A stretch of DNA of 64,000 nt from Actinoplanes teichomyceticus ATCC 31121 (GTDB lineage: Bacteria > Actinomycetota > Actinomycetes > Mycobacteriales > Micromonosporaceae): NCBI RefSeq assembly GCF_003711105.1, contig NZ_CP023865.1, positions 2,505,001 through 2,569,000 on the forward strand, written 5' to 3'. Both the position numbers and the translations under genes were made by a program. Position 1 is the first letter of the stretch. Each line of letters begins with the position of its first letter. The notes below the pieces were generated by a model. The model had not been told where the DNA came from. It was given only the letters and a program-made list of their open reading frames with translations, and ran no database searches. Positions 10,344 to 18,422 of the stretch are shown here, piece by piece.

Positions 10344-11279
10344 TCACTCCGAGACCGCGGTGTAACGGGACGAGCCGCGCGGTTGCTGGCGTTCCGAGAC
10401 GTCGACGCGGACCCCGGGCAGCGCGGCCACCACCGACTCGGCCACGGGCGCGGTCATGTAGTGGTGGTGCAGGTCGAGTTCGCGCAGATGGGTCAGCGAC
10501 CGGCCGGCCAGCAGCGCGGCGGCGCCCTGGTCGCCGAGCGTGCCCAGGGACAGGTCGAGCGACTCCAGGCGCTGCACGACCGGCGCGGCGGCCACCGCGC
10601 CGGCCAGCTGATCGGCGATCTCGGCGTTGCGCAGGCCGAGGCGGCGCAGCTCGGGGAACAGGTCGCCGGCCAGCAGCGGGGCCAGGTCGGGCGGGGTGAT
10701 GTCGCCGCCGTAGTCGCTGACGCCGAGCCAGAGCTCCAGGGCGGTCAGCGCGGGCAACTCGGAGGCCAGCACGGCCGCGGCGAAGTCGCGCGGCAGGCCG
10801 CCGCTCTGCACCACCAGCTCGCGCAGCCGCTCGTGCCGCACCGGGGAGAACCGGAAGTCCTCGCCGCCGCGCACCCACAGCACCTGCAGCGCGGGGAACG
10901 CGGCCAGCAGCGGACTCACGTCGCCGACCTTCATCCAGGAGATCTCGCACTCGTCGAAGGTGATGTCGCCCAGGAACAGCGCCCGCAGCCGGGGCAGGCG
11001 CGGCGCCAGCGCACACAGGTGCCCGATCGGGGCGACGTTCAGCGCGGCGTAGCCCCAGGAGCCGACGACCAGGGCGGTCGTGTCCGCGCCGGCCTGGTCG
11101 ACGAACCGGTCCAGCAGGGCGGTGAACTCCGCGGAGACCTGGTCCTCGTCGTCGTCCTCCACCTCCGGGTCGGCGATGCGCCACGCGACCGGGCCGGTCA
11201 CCGCCGGCAGCGGCCCCTCGGCGGGGAACTCCACGACCGGTAGACCGGCGAAGGTCTCGGCACTGCTGTTGAAGGTCAT
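10344..11279 (-). CDS. STM4015-family leucine-rich protein, copy B
   Basis: A 311-residue paralogue of the 9389-10336 protein, seven bases upstream of it. It keeps the same block order (GSWGYAAL, ALFLGDI, CEISWMKVGDVSPLL, GGEDFRF, LVVQSGGLP) and the same run of leucine-rich repeats. An acidic insert (EVEDDDEDQ, residues about 39-47) and a different linker before the C-terminal RYTAVSE distinguish it. Copies A and B look like a tandem duplication that has diverged mainly in the N-terminal 50 residues and the linker. The ATG overlaps the stop of the membrane-protein gene (ATGA), so the cluster continues upstream. Function unknown. Confidence 0.85.
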   Translation of the reverse strand: MTFNSSAETFAGLPVVEFPAEGPLPAVTGPVAWRIADPEVEDDDEDQVSAEFTALLDRFVDQAGADTTALVVGSWGYAALNVAPIGHLCALAPRLPRLRALFLGDITFDECEISWMKVGDVSPLLAAFPALQVLWVRGGEDFRFSPVRHERLRELVVQSGGLPRDFAAAVLASELPALTALELWLGVSDYGGDITPPDLAPLLAGDLFPELRRLGLRNAEIADQLAGAVAAAPVVQRLESLDLSLGTLGDQGAAALLAGRSLTHLRELDLHHHYMTAPVAESVVAALPGVRVDVSERQQPRGSSRYTAVSE

Positions 11280-11866
11280 CGGCGCCCCCTGCCCTGCGTT
11301 CGACTCAGCGGCGCGACCGTAGCAGGAGCCACCGACAGAACGCCGCCCGCCCGCGGCCCGCGGGACCGGCGCAGGGCCCGCCCGGCCAGAGTGAGCAGCA
11401 GGATCGTGGCGGTGTCGCACAGCGCGGCGAGGACCAGGCCGGAGCCGGAGAGGCCGGTGGCCGTGACGGCCCGCAGCACCAGGCAGGCGGCGGCGCTGAG
11501 CGCGGCCACGGCGGCGAGCCGGCCCACCCGGTCGCGGCGTGGCCGGAACCGGTCGCCGTGGCCCTGCCACCAGCCGGGCAGCCGGCGCTCCACCAGCGTG
11601 GCGAACAGCAGCGCGGGCAGGGTGACCGTGGCGGCCAGCGCCAGCGACAGCAGCAGCCCGGCGCCGGCCACGGTGGCCGACACCGCGGTCACCGTGCCGA
11701 GGGTGATCACGTCGAACCGGCGCAGGCCCCAGCGGCCCTGCGCGAGCAGCCACACCGCGGCGACCGCGAGCGGCGAGAACCCGGGCAGCAGGGTGCCCAC
11801 CCAGTGGACGAGCAGGTACGCGGCGGCGAACACGGCGGTCCGGGCGGCGTAGCGGGCGACGGTCAT
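11276..11866 (-). CDS. Polytopic membrane protein leading the STM4011-4015 operon
   Basis: A 196-residue protein with about five to six hydrophobic segments (residues roughly 8-27, 30-45, 52-70, 72-92, 115-135 and 140-162) and a basic, disordered C-terminus. A gagg ribosome-binding site lies eight bases before the ATG. Its stop overlaps the start of leucine-rich copy B, so it is the probable first gene of the operon. The arrangement recalls the N-terminal sensory membrane domain MASE1, but I could not confirm that. It is not among the STM4011-STM4015 families, so it may be a lineage-specific addition or simply co-transcribed. Confidence 0.65.
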   Translation of the reverse strand: MTVARYAARTAVFAAAYLLVHWVGTLLPGFSPLAVAAVWLLAQGRWGLRRFDVITLGTVTAVSATVAGAGLLLSLALAATVTLPALLFATLVERRLPGWWQGHGDRFRPRRDRVGRLAAVAALSAAACLVLRAVTATGLSGSGLVLAALCDTATILLLTLAGRALRRSRGPRAGGVLSVAPATVAPLSRTQGRGRR

Positions 11867-11992
11867 CGGCGTACCTCGAAGGCTCGGGGCGGTTGCCGGA
11901 CCATCGGCGGGCGGCGCCCCCGGGTGAGGATTCCGCCGCCGTTGGTCGCCGGGCGGGCGGGCGCCGGTACGGCCGCCCCGCGCCGCCGGCGG

Positions 11993-13024
11993 TCACGCCA
12001 CGCCGACCTCCCGGAACGCGGCCCGGACGGTCTGCGGGGCGTGCCGGCCCGCCTTGCCGTCGCGGGCCAGGAGCCGAGCCTGCTCGGCGCAGATGTAGGC
12101 GCAGTCCTTGAACTGCGCCTGCGGCCAGAGGTTCTGCAACGCGGCGTAGAAGATCTTGGCGGCCGGGAACGAGCCGAGCTCGATCGCGGTCAGGTAGAAG
12201 GCGCGGTTGACGATGCCGCTGTTGATGTGCGGGTCGCCGCTGGGCACGTACCGCGACATGTGCGCGGCCTGCGGGTCCTTGCCGAGCACCGGGTTGTCGT
12301 AGGCGGTGCCGGGGTGGGCCATCGAGCGGATCGCCTCGCCGTACATCGGGTCGGCCATGACCTGCTCGCCGATCAGCCAGTTGTGCTCGCCGGCGTCCAC
12401 ATGCTGCACGTACTGCTCGACGCAGGCGCCGAAGATGTCGGAGAACGCCTCGTTGAGCGCGCCCGGCTGGTCGGTGTAGACCAGCCCGGCGGTGTACTGG
12501 GTGACCCCGTGCGTCAGCTCGTGCGCGCACACGTCGATGTCCCGGGTGAAGTCCTGGAAGACCTGGCCGTCGCCGTTGCCGAAGACCATCCGGGTGCCGT
12601 CCCAGAACGCGTTGCCGTACTTCTCGCCGTAGTTCACGTCGCCGAGCAGCGCCGATCCGGCGCCGTCGATCGAATGGCGGCCGAGCACCTCCCGGAAGAA
12701 CTCGCGGGTCGCGCCGAGCGCGTCGTAGGCGGCGTTGACGTTCCCCGCGGCCACCGGGTCGTCGCCCTCGCCGCGCACCGCCTGCACCCCGGTCTCGAAC
12801 CGGTGCTGATCGTCGAAGATGTGCCGGTCGCCGTTGCCCGGCGAGGGCGCGGTGACCGCGTTGAGGCCGGTGGCGGCCAGCAGCAGGCGGCGCTGCTGGC
12901 GGACCGCGGTGGAGGCGACCGCGGTGCGTTGCGCGGCATCCGCGTCCAGTCCGAGCTGGCGGGCGTTGCGCGCGATGTGATCGACGATGTACGACGGGAC
13001 GTAGAAGCAGACCGATCCGGACAT
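11993..13024 (-). CDS. Protealysin-like M4 metallopeptidase
   Basis: A 343-residue zinc metallopeptidase of the thermolysin family (M4). The zinc motif is HELTH (residues about 168-172), and the third ligand lies in GALNEAFSD about 20 residues on. NSGIVNRAFY and a final active-site His region complete the family pattern. The N-terminus is a short leader (CFYVPSYIVDHIARNA), as in protealysins, in place of the long propeptide of secreted thermolysins, and no signal peptide is visible. The ATG at 13024 follows a strong aggggg ribosome-binding site. Location is therefore probably cytoplasmic or exported by a non-classical route. The gene stands alone. Confidence 0.88.
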   Translation of the reverse strand: MSGSVCFYVPSYIVDHIARNARQLGLDADAAQRTAVASTAVRQQRRLLLAATGLNAVTAPSPGNGDRHIFDDQHRFETGVQAVRGEGDDPVAAGNVNAAYDALGATREFFREVLGRHSIDGAGSALLGDVNYGEKYGNAFWDGTRMVFGNGDGQVFQDFTRDIDVCAHELTHGVTQYTAGLVYTDQPGALNEAFSDIFGACVEQYVQHVDAGEHNWLIGEQVMADPMYGEAIRSMAHPGTAYDNPVLGKDPQAAHMSRYVPSGDPHINSGIVNRAFYLTAIELGSFPAAKIFYAALQNLWPQAQFKDCAYICAEQARLLARDGKAGRHAPQTVRAAFREVGVA

Positions 13025-13284
13025 GATTCCCCCTGGCACGATCTCGCGGGTCCGCATGATCAAGCGTGGGGGCCCGCCGGCCTTGAGCAGACAATGGCGC
13101 CGCTGCGACACGTCGCGTCCACTCTCGACCGCCCGGCGCATCGGTTCCTGAGCTGAAGATTACGGCCGGTCCACATCGGCGCCAATTCCCCGATCGCGGC
13201 ATTGTCCCACGTCAAACCCCGAAAAGGGGGGTGAGTGGGAGCGCGCCGGTCCGGCGGCGCGCCCGTGACCTCACGATCGCGCGG

Positions 13285-14205
13285 TCAGCACTCCGCCCGG
13301 CCGAGGCGCCAGTAACCCATGAACGCGACCGCCCGGCGGTCCACGGCGCACGTGCCGACCAGGTGCCGGCGCAGCGTCTTGATCACCGCGGCCTCGCCGG
13401 CCAGCCAGGCGTAGAACCCGTCGGTGGCGGCGGTGCCGTCCGGGACCTCCCAGAGCATCTCCTCATCGACGTTCACGTCCTCCAGCTCCGCGCGGGTCAC
13501 CCCGGCGGCGTCGCCGAGCAGGCGGGCCGCGGCGGCCTGGACCGCCGGGACCAGCTTGGCGCCGTGGGCGGCGCCGTCGCGCGCCAGCCAGGTGACCCGG
13601 ATCCCGGCGGGGGCGTCCAGCAGCAGCTGGTCGCCGCTCTCCGGAACCTCCAGGACGACCTCGCCGCCCATGTCCGCGGGCAGGCCGGACAGGATGGAGG
13701 CGATCGCCGGGACCGCGGTCTCGTCGCCGACCAGCAGGATCCGGTTGGTGTCGACCGGCGGGTGGAAGTCGATGCCGCCGTGCGGGCCGGCGAAGTCGGC
13801 GTTCGGCCCGAGCAGGCAGGCGATCGAGCCGGGGCGGGCCGACGCGGCCCAGCGCGAGGCCGGGCCGTTCACCCCGTGCAGCACCATGTCGACGTCGACC
13901 TCGCGCAGGTGGCGGCGGACGGCGCGGACGGTGTACGTCCGGATCGGATTCTGCCGGTCGGCGGGCAGGCAGCGCCACTGCGCGAACCAGTCCGGCCCGG
14001 TGGGCAGGTGGTCGAGCCCGCAACCGGCCAGCGGCGGGATCAGCTTGCAGCGCTGGTCGAAACCGTTGTCGGCGAACCGGTCCAGATCGTCGCCGGTGAA
14101 CGTGACGCGCAGGAAGTTCGGGCTGAGCCGGGTGACCCGGGCCACCTCGACCGGGAAGAACCGGAACGGGATCACCTCGGTCGACGGAACAACGGTCTGC
14201 GTCAC
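13285..14205 (-). CDS. Siderophore-interacting protein (FAD/NAD(P)H ferric-siderophore reductase)
   Basis: A 306-residue ViuB/SIP-family flavoprotein that reduces ferric siderophores in the cytoplasm to release iron. The FAD-binding half has RTYTVR and [14 protein letters not shown]; the NAD(P)H half has [18 protein letters not shown], the diagnostic SIP stretch. The C-terminal [19 protein letters not shown] and AFMGYWRLG are also family signatures. A 19-base IdeR/DmdR-type iron box overlaps the promoter region 24 bases upstream of the start, so the gene should be repressed when iron is plentiful. No siderophore synthesis gene is adjacent. Confidence 0.93.
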   Translation of the reverse strand: MTQTVVPSTEVIPFRFFPVEVARVTRLSPNFLRVTFTGDDLDRFADNGFDQRCKLIPPLAGCGLDHLPTGPDWFAQWRCLPADRQNPIRTYTVRAVRRHLREVDVDMVLHGVNGPASRWAASARPGSIACLLGPNADFAGPHGGIDFHPPVDTNRILLVGDETAVPAIASILSGLPADMGGEVVLEVPESGDQLLLDAPAGIRVTWLARDGAAHGAKLVPAVQAAAARLLGDAAGVTRAELEDVNVDEEMLWEVPDGTAATDGFYAWLAGEAAVIKTLRRHLVGTCAVDRRAVAFMGYWRLGRAEC

Positions 14206-14228
14206 GGTCGCCTCCCCGGCGGATCGGT

Positions 14229-14247
14229 TTAGGTGACCCTAACCTAA
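14229..14247. promoter_or_regulatory. IdeR/DtxR-type iron box upstream of the SIP gene
   Basis: The sequence ttaggtgaccctaacctaa matches the 19-base palindromic iron-box consensus of IdeR/DmdR at 17 of 19 positions. It ends 24 to 42 bases before the start codon of the minus-strand siderophore-interacting gene, as expected for an iron-dependent repressor site. It could also affect the divergent receiver gene. Confidence 0.85.
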
Positions 14248-14345
14248 TCCGCCCGGGTGCTGGCAACCCGATGGCAACCCGGAAATTCCTGCCGGCCGCC
14301 GCCGGCCGGACGATCCCAGGGGTCCCGTCGCAGAAGGAGCCGGAG

Positions 14346-14810
14346 ATGCCGCAGACCCCGCCCGGAACCACCACCGTGCTGACCTTCAGCGATGCCGACG
14401 CCGGACTGTCCTGGCCCGCCGACGACTGGGCCGCCGCGCTGGAGCCGCCGACCGTGCTGATCGCCGACGACGACGAGGGCGTCCGGGACCTGATCGGCAC
14501 GAGACTGCGGGCGGCCGGCTACCGGACGTTGATCGCCTCCGACGGGCGTACCGCGATGGCCCTGGCCCTGGGGGAGCGGCCCCAGCTGGTGCTGCTGGCC
14601 GTGGACATGCCCGGGCTGGACGGGTTCGCCTTCTGCTACGAGCTGCACTCCTCCCCGCAGACCGCGCACCTTCCGGTGATCTTCATCAGCGCGCGGGCCG
14701 AACCGGCCGAGGCCGAGCTGGCCCGGGTGGTCGGCGCCGAGGACTACCTGGTCCGGCCGCTCGACCCGGCCGACGTGCTGCGCCGGGTCCAGCGCCTGCT
14801 GCACCACTGA
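14346..14810 (+). CDS. Receiver-like protein lacking the phospho-acceptor aspartate
   Basis: A 154-residue single-domain response-regulator fold (residues about 36-152) after a 35-residue disordered leader. The acidic pocket DDD (41-43) and Ser115 are present. The phospho-acceptor position in LVLLAVDMPGLDGF is Ala85 (codon gcc) where receivers have Asp, and the conserved lysine is Arg137 (LVRPLDP). It is therefore likely a pseudo-receiver that signals by binding and not by phosphorylation; Asp87 two residues on might conceivably substitute. An aaggagccgg ribosome-binding site supports the start. It lies directly upstream of the PAS-SpoIIE phosphatase and may be a partner of that module. Confidence 0.85.
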   Translation: MPQTPPGTTTVLTFSDADAGLSWPADDWAAALEPPTVLIADDDEGVRDLIGTRLRAAGYRTLIASDGRTAMALALGERPQLVLLAVDMPGLDGFAFCYELHSSPQTAHLPVIFISARAEPAEAELARVVGAEDYLVRPLDPADVLRRVQRLLHH

Positions 14811-14905
14811 CCGGTCCCGCGCCCGGCCGCGGCTCGCCGGTGGCCCACCGGCCCCGTGCGGCCCGCGGCGGCCGGCGGTGGCGCGCGGACCGTTAAGCTG
14901 CGGAG

Positions 14906-16402
14906 ATGGCCGACGAGGACGTGGTCCGGGAGCTGCTCGCCGCGGTTCCCGCCGGCTGCACCTATCTGGTGCCGATCAGCGGCGAGGATGGCGCGATCAT
15001 CGACTTCCGGGTCGCGGCCACCAGCGACCAGATCCACGACATCTACGGCCGCGGCACGCAACGCGTCGACAGCCGGCTCAGCAAGCTCTACCCCTCCATG
15101 GTGGACGGCCCGCTCTGGCGGCTGTACCTCGAGGTGATGCGCACCGGGACATCCGCCACGATGGACGAGTTCCGGTACGACGAGACCCGTCCCGGCGTGG
15201 TCGCCGAGTCCCGCTTCGAGATCAGCGTGCGCCGGGTGCTGAACGGCCTGCTGGTCTGGTGGACCCGGGTCGACGAGCACCGCCGCCGGCTGGAGAGCAC
15301 CGAGCTGCTGGGCAGCCTCGGCTGGACGGAGTACGACCTGGTCACCGGCCGGGTGGACTGGTCCCCGGGGATGTACCGGATCTTCGAGCGGGAGCCGGCC
15401 GACGGGCCGTTGTCGCGTACCGAACAGGCCGCCGCCATCCTTGCCGAGGACCGCGGGATCTCCGAGACGGCCTGGCAGACCCTGGATCTCGGGGCCACCT
15501 CCGACGTGACCGTCCGGTTCCGGATCGGCGCCGGCGTCAAGCACCTGCGGATCCTCTCCGACATGGCACGCGACGCCCAGGGCCGGCCGGTCAAGATCTA
15601 CGCCGTGGTGCAGGACGTGACCGCCCGCGTCGCCTCCCGCACCGAGATCGAGCGGCTCAGCGACGAGGTCCGGGTCGGCCAGCTGAGCGCGGTGGCCCAG
15701 CAGCGGGTGGCCCGCCAGCTGCAACAGATGATCCAACCGGTGCCGGCCGGCACGTTCGAGCTGGCCGGCCTGGAGGCGATGGTCAGCTACCTGCCGGCCG
15801 AGAGCGCCGTACAGGTGGGCGGCGACTGGTACCACGCGCAGACCCTGCCGGACGGCCGGGTCGCGCTCGCCGTCGGCGACGTGGCCGGGCACGGCCTGGA
15901 CGCCGCCAGCGGCATGGCCCACCTGCGCTTCGCCCTGGTCGCCTGGCTGTCGGTGGGCATCCGCGACCCCGGCCTGCTGCTGCGCCACCTGAACCAGCTC
16001 TGTGCGCAGCTGGGCATCACCGCCACCGCGGTCGTCGGCGTCTACGACCCCGCCACCCGGCAGCTGCCCTGGGCGCGGGCCGGGCACATGGCGCCGCTGC
16101 TGGCCCGGCACGGCCGCGACATCGACCTGGGGTGGCCGCCCGGCCTGCTGCTGGGCGCCGAGCCGGACGCCGACTTTCCGGTCGCGCAGACCCGGCTGCA
16201 GTCCGGCGACCTGGTGCTGCTCTACACCGACGGCCTGGTGGAGCGCCGCGGCGACATGCGCCGCCGGACCGCCGAGGTGCGCGGGCACCTGAGGGCGGTC
16301 TCCGCCGATCCGGGCGCGGACCCGCTGCCGCGGCTGCACCGGCTGCTGTACGCGCCCAGCCCGGACGACGACACCTGCACGCTGGCCGTGCGGGTCCGCT
16401 GA
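14906..16402 (+). CDS. PAS domain-containing SpoIIE/PP2C phosphatase (RsbP/RsbU-like)
   Basis: A 498-residue protein. An N-terminal sensory region (1-130) is followed by a PAS domain (about 130-235; LGWTEYDLVTGRVDWSPGMY), a short linker helix and a SpoIIE-type PP2C domain (about 265-498). Metal-binding marks are GGDWYHA, VGDVAGHGLDAAS and LLYTDGLVE. Such phosphatases dephosphorylate STAS anti-anti-sigma proteins to release a sigma factor under stress. No membrane segment is seen, so it is cytoplasmic. An anti-sigma kinase and a STAS protein lie immediately downstream on the opposite strand, a plausible partner-switching set. The start at 14906 precedes a typical acidic N-terminus. Confidence 0.9.
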   Translation: MADEDVVRELLAAVPAGCTYLVPISGEDGAIIDFRVAATSDQIHDIYGRGTQRVDSRLSKLYPSMVDGPLWRLYLEVMRTGTSATMDEFRYDETRPGVVAESRFEISVRRVLNGLLVWWTRVDEHRRRLESTELLGSLGWTEYDLVTGRVDWSPGMYRIFEREPADGPLSRTEQAAAILAEDRGISETAWQTLDLGATSDVTVRFRIGAGVKHLRILSDMARDAQGRPVKIYAVVQDVTARVASRTEIERLSDEVRVGQLSAVAQQRVARQLQQMIQPVPAGTFELAGLEAMVSYLPAESAVQVGGDWYHAQTLPDGRVALAVGDVAGHGLDAASGMAHLRFALVAWLSVGIRDPGLLLRHLNQLCAQLGITATAVVGVYDPATRQLPWARAGHMAPLLARHGRDIDLGWPPGLLLGAEPDADFPVAQTRLQSGDLVLLYTDGLVERRGDMRRRTAEVRGHLRAVSADPGADPLPRLHRLLYAPSPDDDTCTLAVRVR

Positions 16403-16408
16403 GCGCGC

Positions 16409-16795
16409 TCAGAGGTCCAGGGCCACCCGGACCAGCGTGCCGCCCGGCACCTCGGCCGAGTAGACCCAGTCACAGATCCGTTCCACGATGGCCAGGCCCC
16501 GGCCGCGGGTCGCCTCCGCCGACGGCATCGCCCGGCCGAACGGCCGCGGCCCGCCGCCGTCGACCACGTCGCAGAGCAGCCGGCCGTCCTCGGCCCAGAC
16601 CCGGATGTGCCCGCCCCCGCCGGTGTGCTGCAGGGTGTTGGTGGTCAGCTCGCTGACCGCCAGGGTGAGCAGGTCGATCCGGGCCTGCGCCAGGCCCAGC
16701 GCCCGGGCCCGCTCGGCGACGAAGGCGCGCACCGCGCGCAGATCGTCGGGCTCGGTGTACGACATGCCGTCGACGCCGGTCGGCTGCTCAGACAT
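16409..16795 (-). CDS. Anti-sigma factor-type serine kinase (HATPase, RsbW-like)
   Basis: A 128-residue GHKL ATPase. The N-box is in LAVSELTTNTLQHTGG, and the G-box region is GRGLAIVERICDWV. Such proteins bind a sigma factor and phosphorylate their STAS antagonist. A ggag ribosome-binding site precedes the start, which overlaps the end of the STAS gene by eight bases, so the pair is translated together. It converges on the phosphatase gene with seven bases between stops. The cognate sigma factor is not in this neighbourhood. Its kinase activity is inferred from family. Confidence 0.88.
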   Translation of the reverse strand: MSEQPTGVDGMSYTEPDDLRAVRAFVAERARALGLAQARIDLLTLAVSELTTNTLQHTGGGGHIRVWAEDGRLLCDVVDGGGPRPFGRAMPSAEATRGRGLAIVERICDWVYSAEVPGGTLVRVALDL

Positions 16796-17117
16796 GGCGG
16801 CGCTCCGTGGCCGGGGCGCGCAGCAGGGCGTCCAACCCGGTCAGCCGGAGCACCGTGGCGACCGGGCCGGTGGCGTTGACGACGTGCAGCCGGCCGGCCC
16901 GGCCCCGTGCCGCGTGGTGGGCGACGACCAGGGCGTGCACGCCGGTGGAGTCCAGGAAACCGACCGCGGCGACGTCGACGAAGACCGTGCCGGCCCGGTC
17001 CACCGCGTCCAGCAGCACGGCGGTGAGCCGGTCGCGGGCGGTCAGGTCGCAGTCGCCGGACAGGATCACGGTGACCCGACCCGGCTCGGCGACCGTCCTC
17101 GCCTCGAAGCTCGCCAT
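16788..17117 (-). CDS. STAS-domain anti-anti-sigma factor (RsbV-like)
   Basis: A 109-residue STAS protein. The conserved phosphorylatable serine lies in FLDSTGVHALV (about residue 57), the classical D-S-T-G site. The protein would sequester the adjacent anti-sigma kinase when unphosphorylated. It is transcribed with that kinase (eight-base overlap). The PAS-SpoIIE protein encoded convergently is a candidate for its phosphatase. Confidence 0.9.
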   Translation of the reverse strand: MASFEARTVAEPGRVTVILSGDCDLTARDRLTAVLLDAVDRAGTVFVDVAAVGFLDSTGVHALVVAHHAARGRAGRLHVVNATGPVATVLRLTGLDALLRAPATERRHV

Positions 17118-17220
17118 CGACCGCCGTACCTTTCCCTGCCGGGGAACAGCCTGTCCGGCCCCATCATGTCACCCGGCGGCCGGAAACGCGCCCGGGGCGG
17201 GGGATGCGGGCGGCGCCGAA

Positions 17221-17265
17221 CGAGCCCGCGCGGGCGCCGGCTCCAGCGGCGCCCGCGCGGGCTCG
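17221..17265 (-). terminator. Hairpin downstream of glutamine synthetase II gene
   Basis: A perfect 19-base GC-rich inverted repeat (17221-17239 with 17247-17265) around a seven-base loop, eight bases beyond the stop codon. There is no T-run, as is usual for actinomycete terminators. Confidence 0.75.
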
Positions 17266-17272
17266 GGATGCG

Positions 17273-18283
17273 TCAGGCCTGCTCGGCCAGGGCCGCGCAG
17301 CAGGTGTCGATGAGCAGGCGGGTGACCACGTACGGGTCGACGTTGGCGTTCGGGCGGCGGTCCTCGATGTAGCCCTTGCCGTCCCGCTCCACCTGCCACG
17401 GGATGCGCACCGAGGCGCCCCGGTCGGAGACGCCGTAGCTGTACTCGGTCCACGGGGCGGTCTCGTGCAGGCCGGTCAGGCGGTGCTCGATGCCCGCGCC
17501 GTAGCCGTCCACGTGCTCCTGGCGCCGCTTGCCCAGCGCCTCGGCCGCGGTGATGATCGCGTCGTAGTTCTCGCGCATCCCGTTGGTGGAGAAGTTGGTG
17601 TGCGCGCCGGCGCCGTTCCAGTCGCCCTTGACCGGCTTCGGGTCCAGGGTGGCGGAGATGCCGTAGTCCTCGGCGATCCGGTAGAGCAGCCAGCGGGCCA
17701 CCCACAGCTCGTCGGCCACCTGCGGCGCGGCGACCGGGCCGATCTGGAACTCCCACTGGCCCGGCATGACCTCGGCGTTGATGCCGGACAGGTGCAGCCC
17801 GGCCGCCAGGCAGGCGTCCATGTGCTTCTCGACGATCTCACGGCCGAAGACCTCGTCCGCGCCGACGCCGCAGTAGTAGCCACCCTGCGGGGCGGGGAAG
17901 CCGCCACCGGCCGGGAAGCCCAGCGGCCGGCCGTTCTCGAAGAAGGTGTACTCCTGCTCGATGCCGAAGATCGGCTCCTGGCTCGCGTACTTGTCCGCGC
18001 TCGCGACGCAGGCGGCCCGGGTGTTGGTCGGGTGCGGGGTGCCGTCGATCAGCTCGACCTCGCACAGCACGATGATGTTGTCACCGCCGCGGATCGGGTC
18101 CGGACAGGTGAACACCGGCCGCAGCACGCAGTCGGACTTGTCGCCCGGCGCCTGGTTGGTGCTGGAGCCGTCGAAGCCCCAGATGGGCGGCTCGGCGCCG
18201 TCGGCCAGGATCTTGGTCTTCGACCGGAGCTTCGCGGTGGGCTGGGTTCCGTCGATCCACAGGTACTCGGCCTTGACAGCCAT
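17273..18283 (-). CDS. glnII: Glutamine synthetase type II
   Basis: A 336-residue GS of the short, eukaryotic-like class (GSII), which makes glutamine from glutamate, ammonia and ATP. Family marks are WGFDGSSTNQA, FGIEQEYTFF, NAEVMPGQWEFQIGP, GDWNGAGAHTNFST and EDRRPNANVDPY. The adenylylation site of GSI enzymes is absent, as expected. Actinomycetes such as Streptomyces and Frankia carry GSII in addition to GSI. The gene is monocistronic with a strong downstream hairpin. A gTnAC-n6-GTnAC-like pair on the upstream side (18411-18426) is a weak candidate for a GlnR site. Confidence 0.95.
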   Translation of the reverse strand: MAVKAEYLWIDGTQPTAKLRSKTKILADGAEPPIWGFDGSSTNQAPGDKSDCVLRPVFTCPDPIRGGDNIIVLCEVELIDGTPHPTNTRAACVASADKYASQEPIFGIEQEYTFFENGRPLGFPAGGGFPAPQGGYYCGVGADEVFGREIVEKHMDACLAAGLHLSGINAEVMPGQWEFQIGPVAAPQVADELWVARWLLYRIAEDYGISATLDPKPVKGDWNGAGAHTNFSTNGMRENYDAIITAAEALGKRRQEHVDGYGAGIEHRLTGLHETAPWTEYSYGVSDRGASVRIPWQVERDGKGYIEDRRPNANVDPYVVTRLLIDTCCAALAEQA

Positions 18284-18422
18284 GAAATCTCCTAAAACGT
18301 GAAAACGGCGCCTTGCGGCATTGCCGGACGACCCTGGCGCGGCGGGCAGAGGCTACCGACCGAAGATCAAATCCACGTTTCCGATCCCGAACATCGGACG
18401 AGTGATCCCGGTAACCCGGCGG

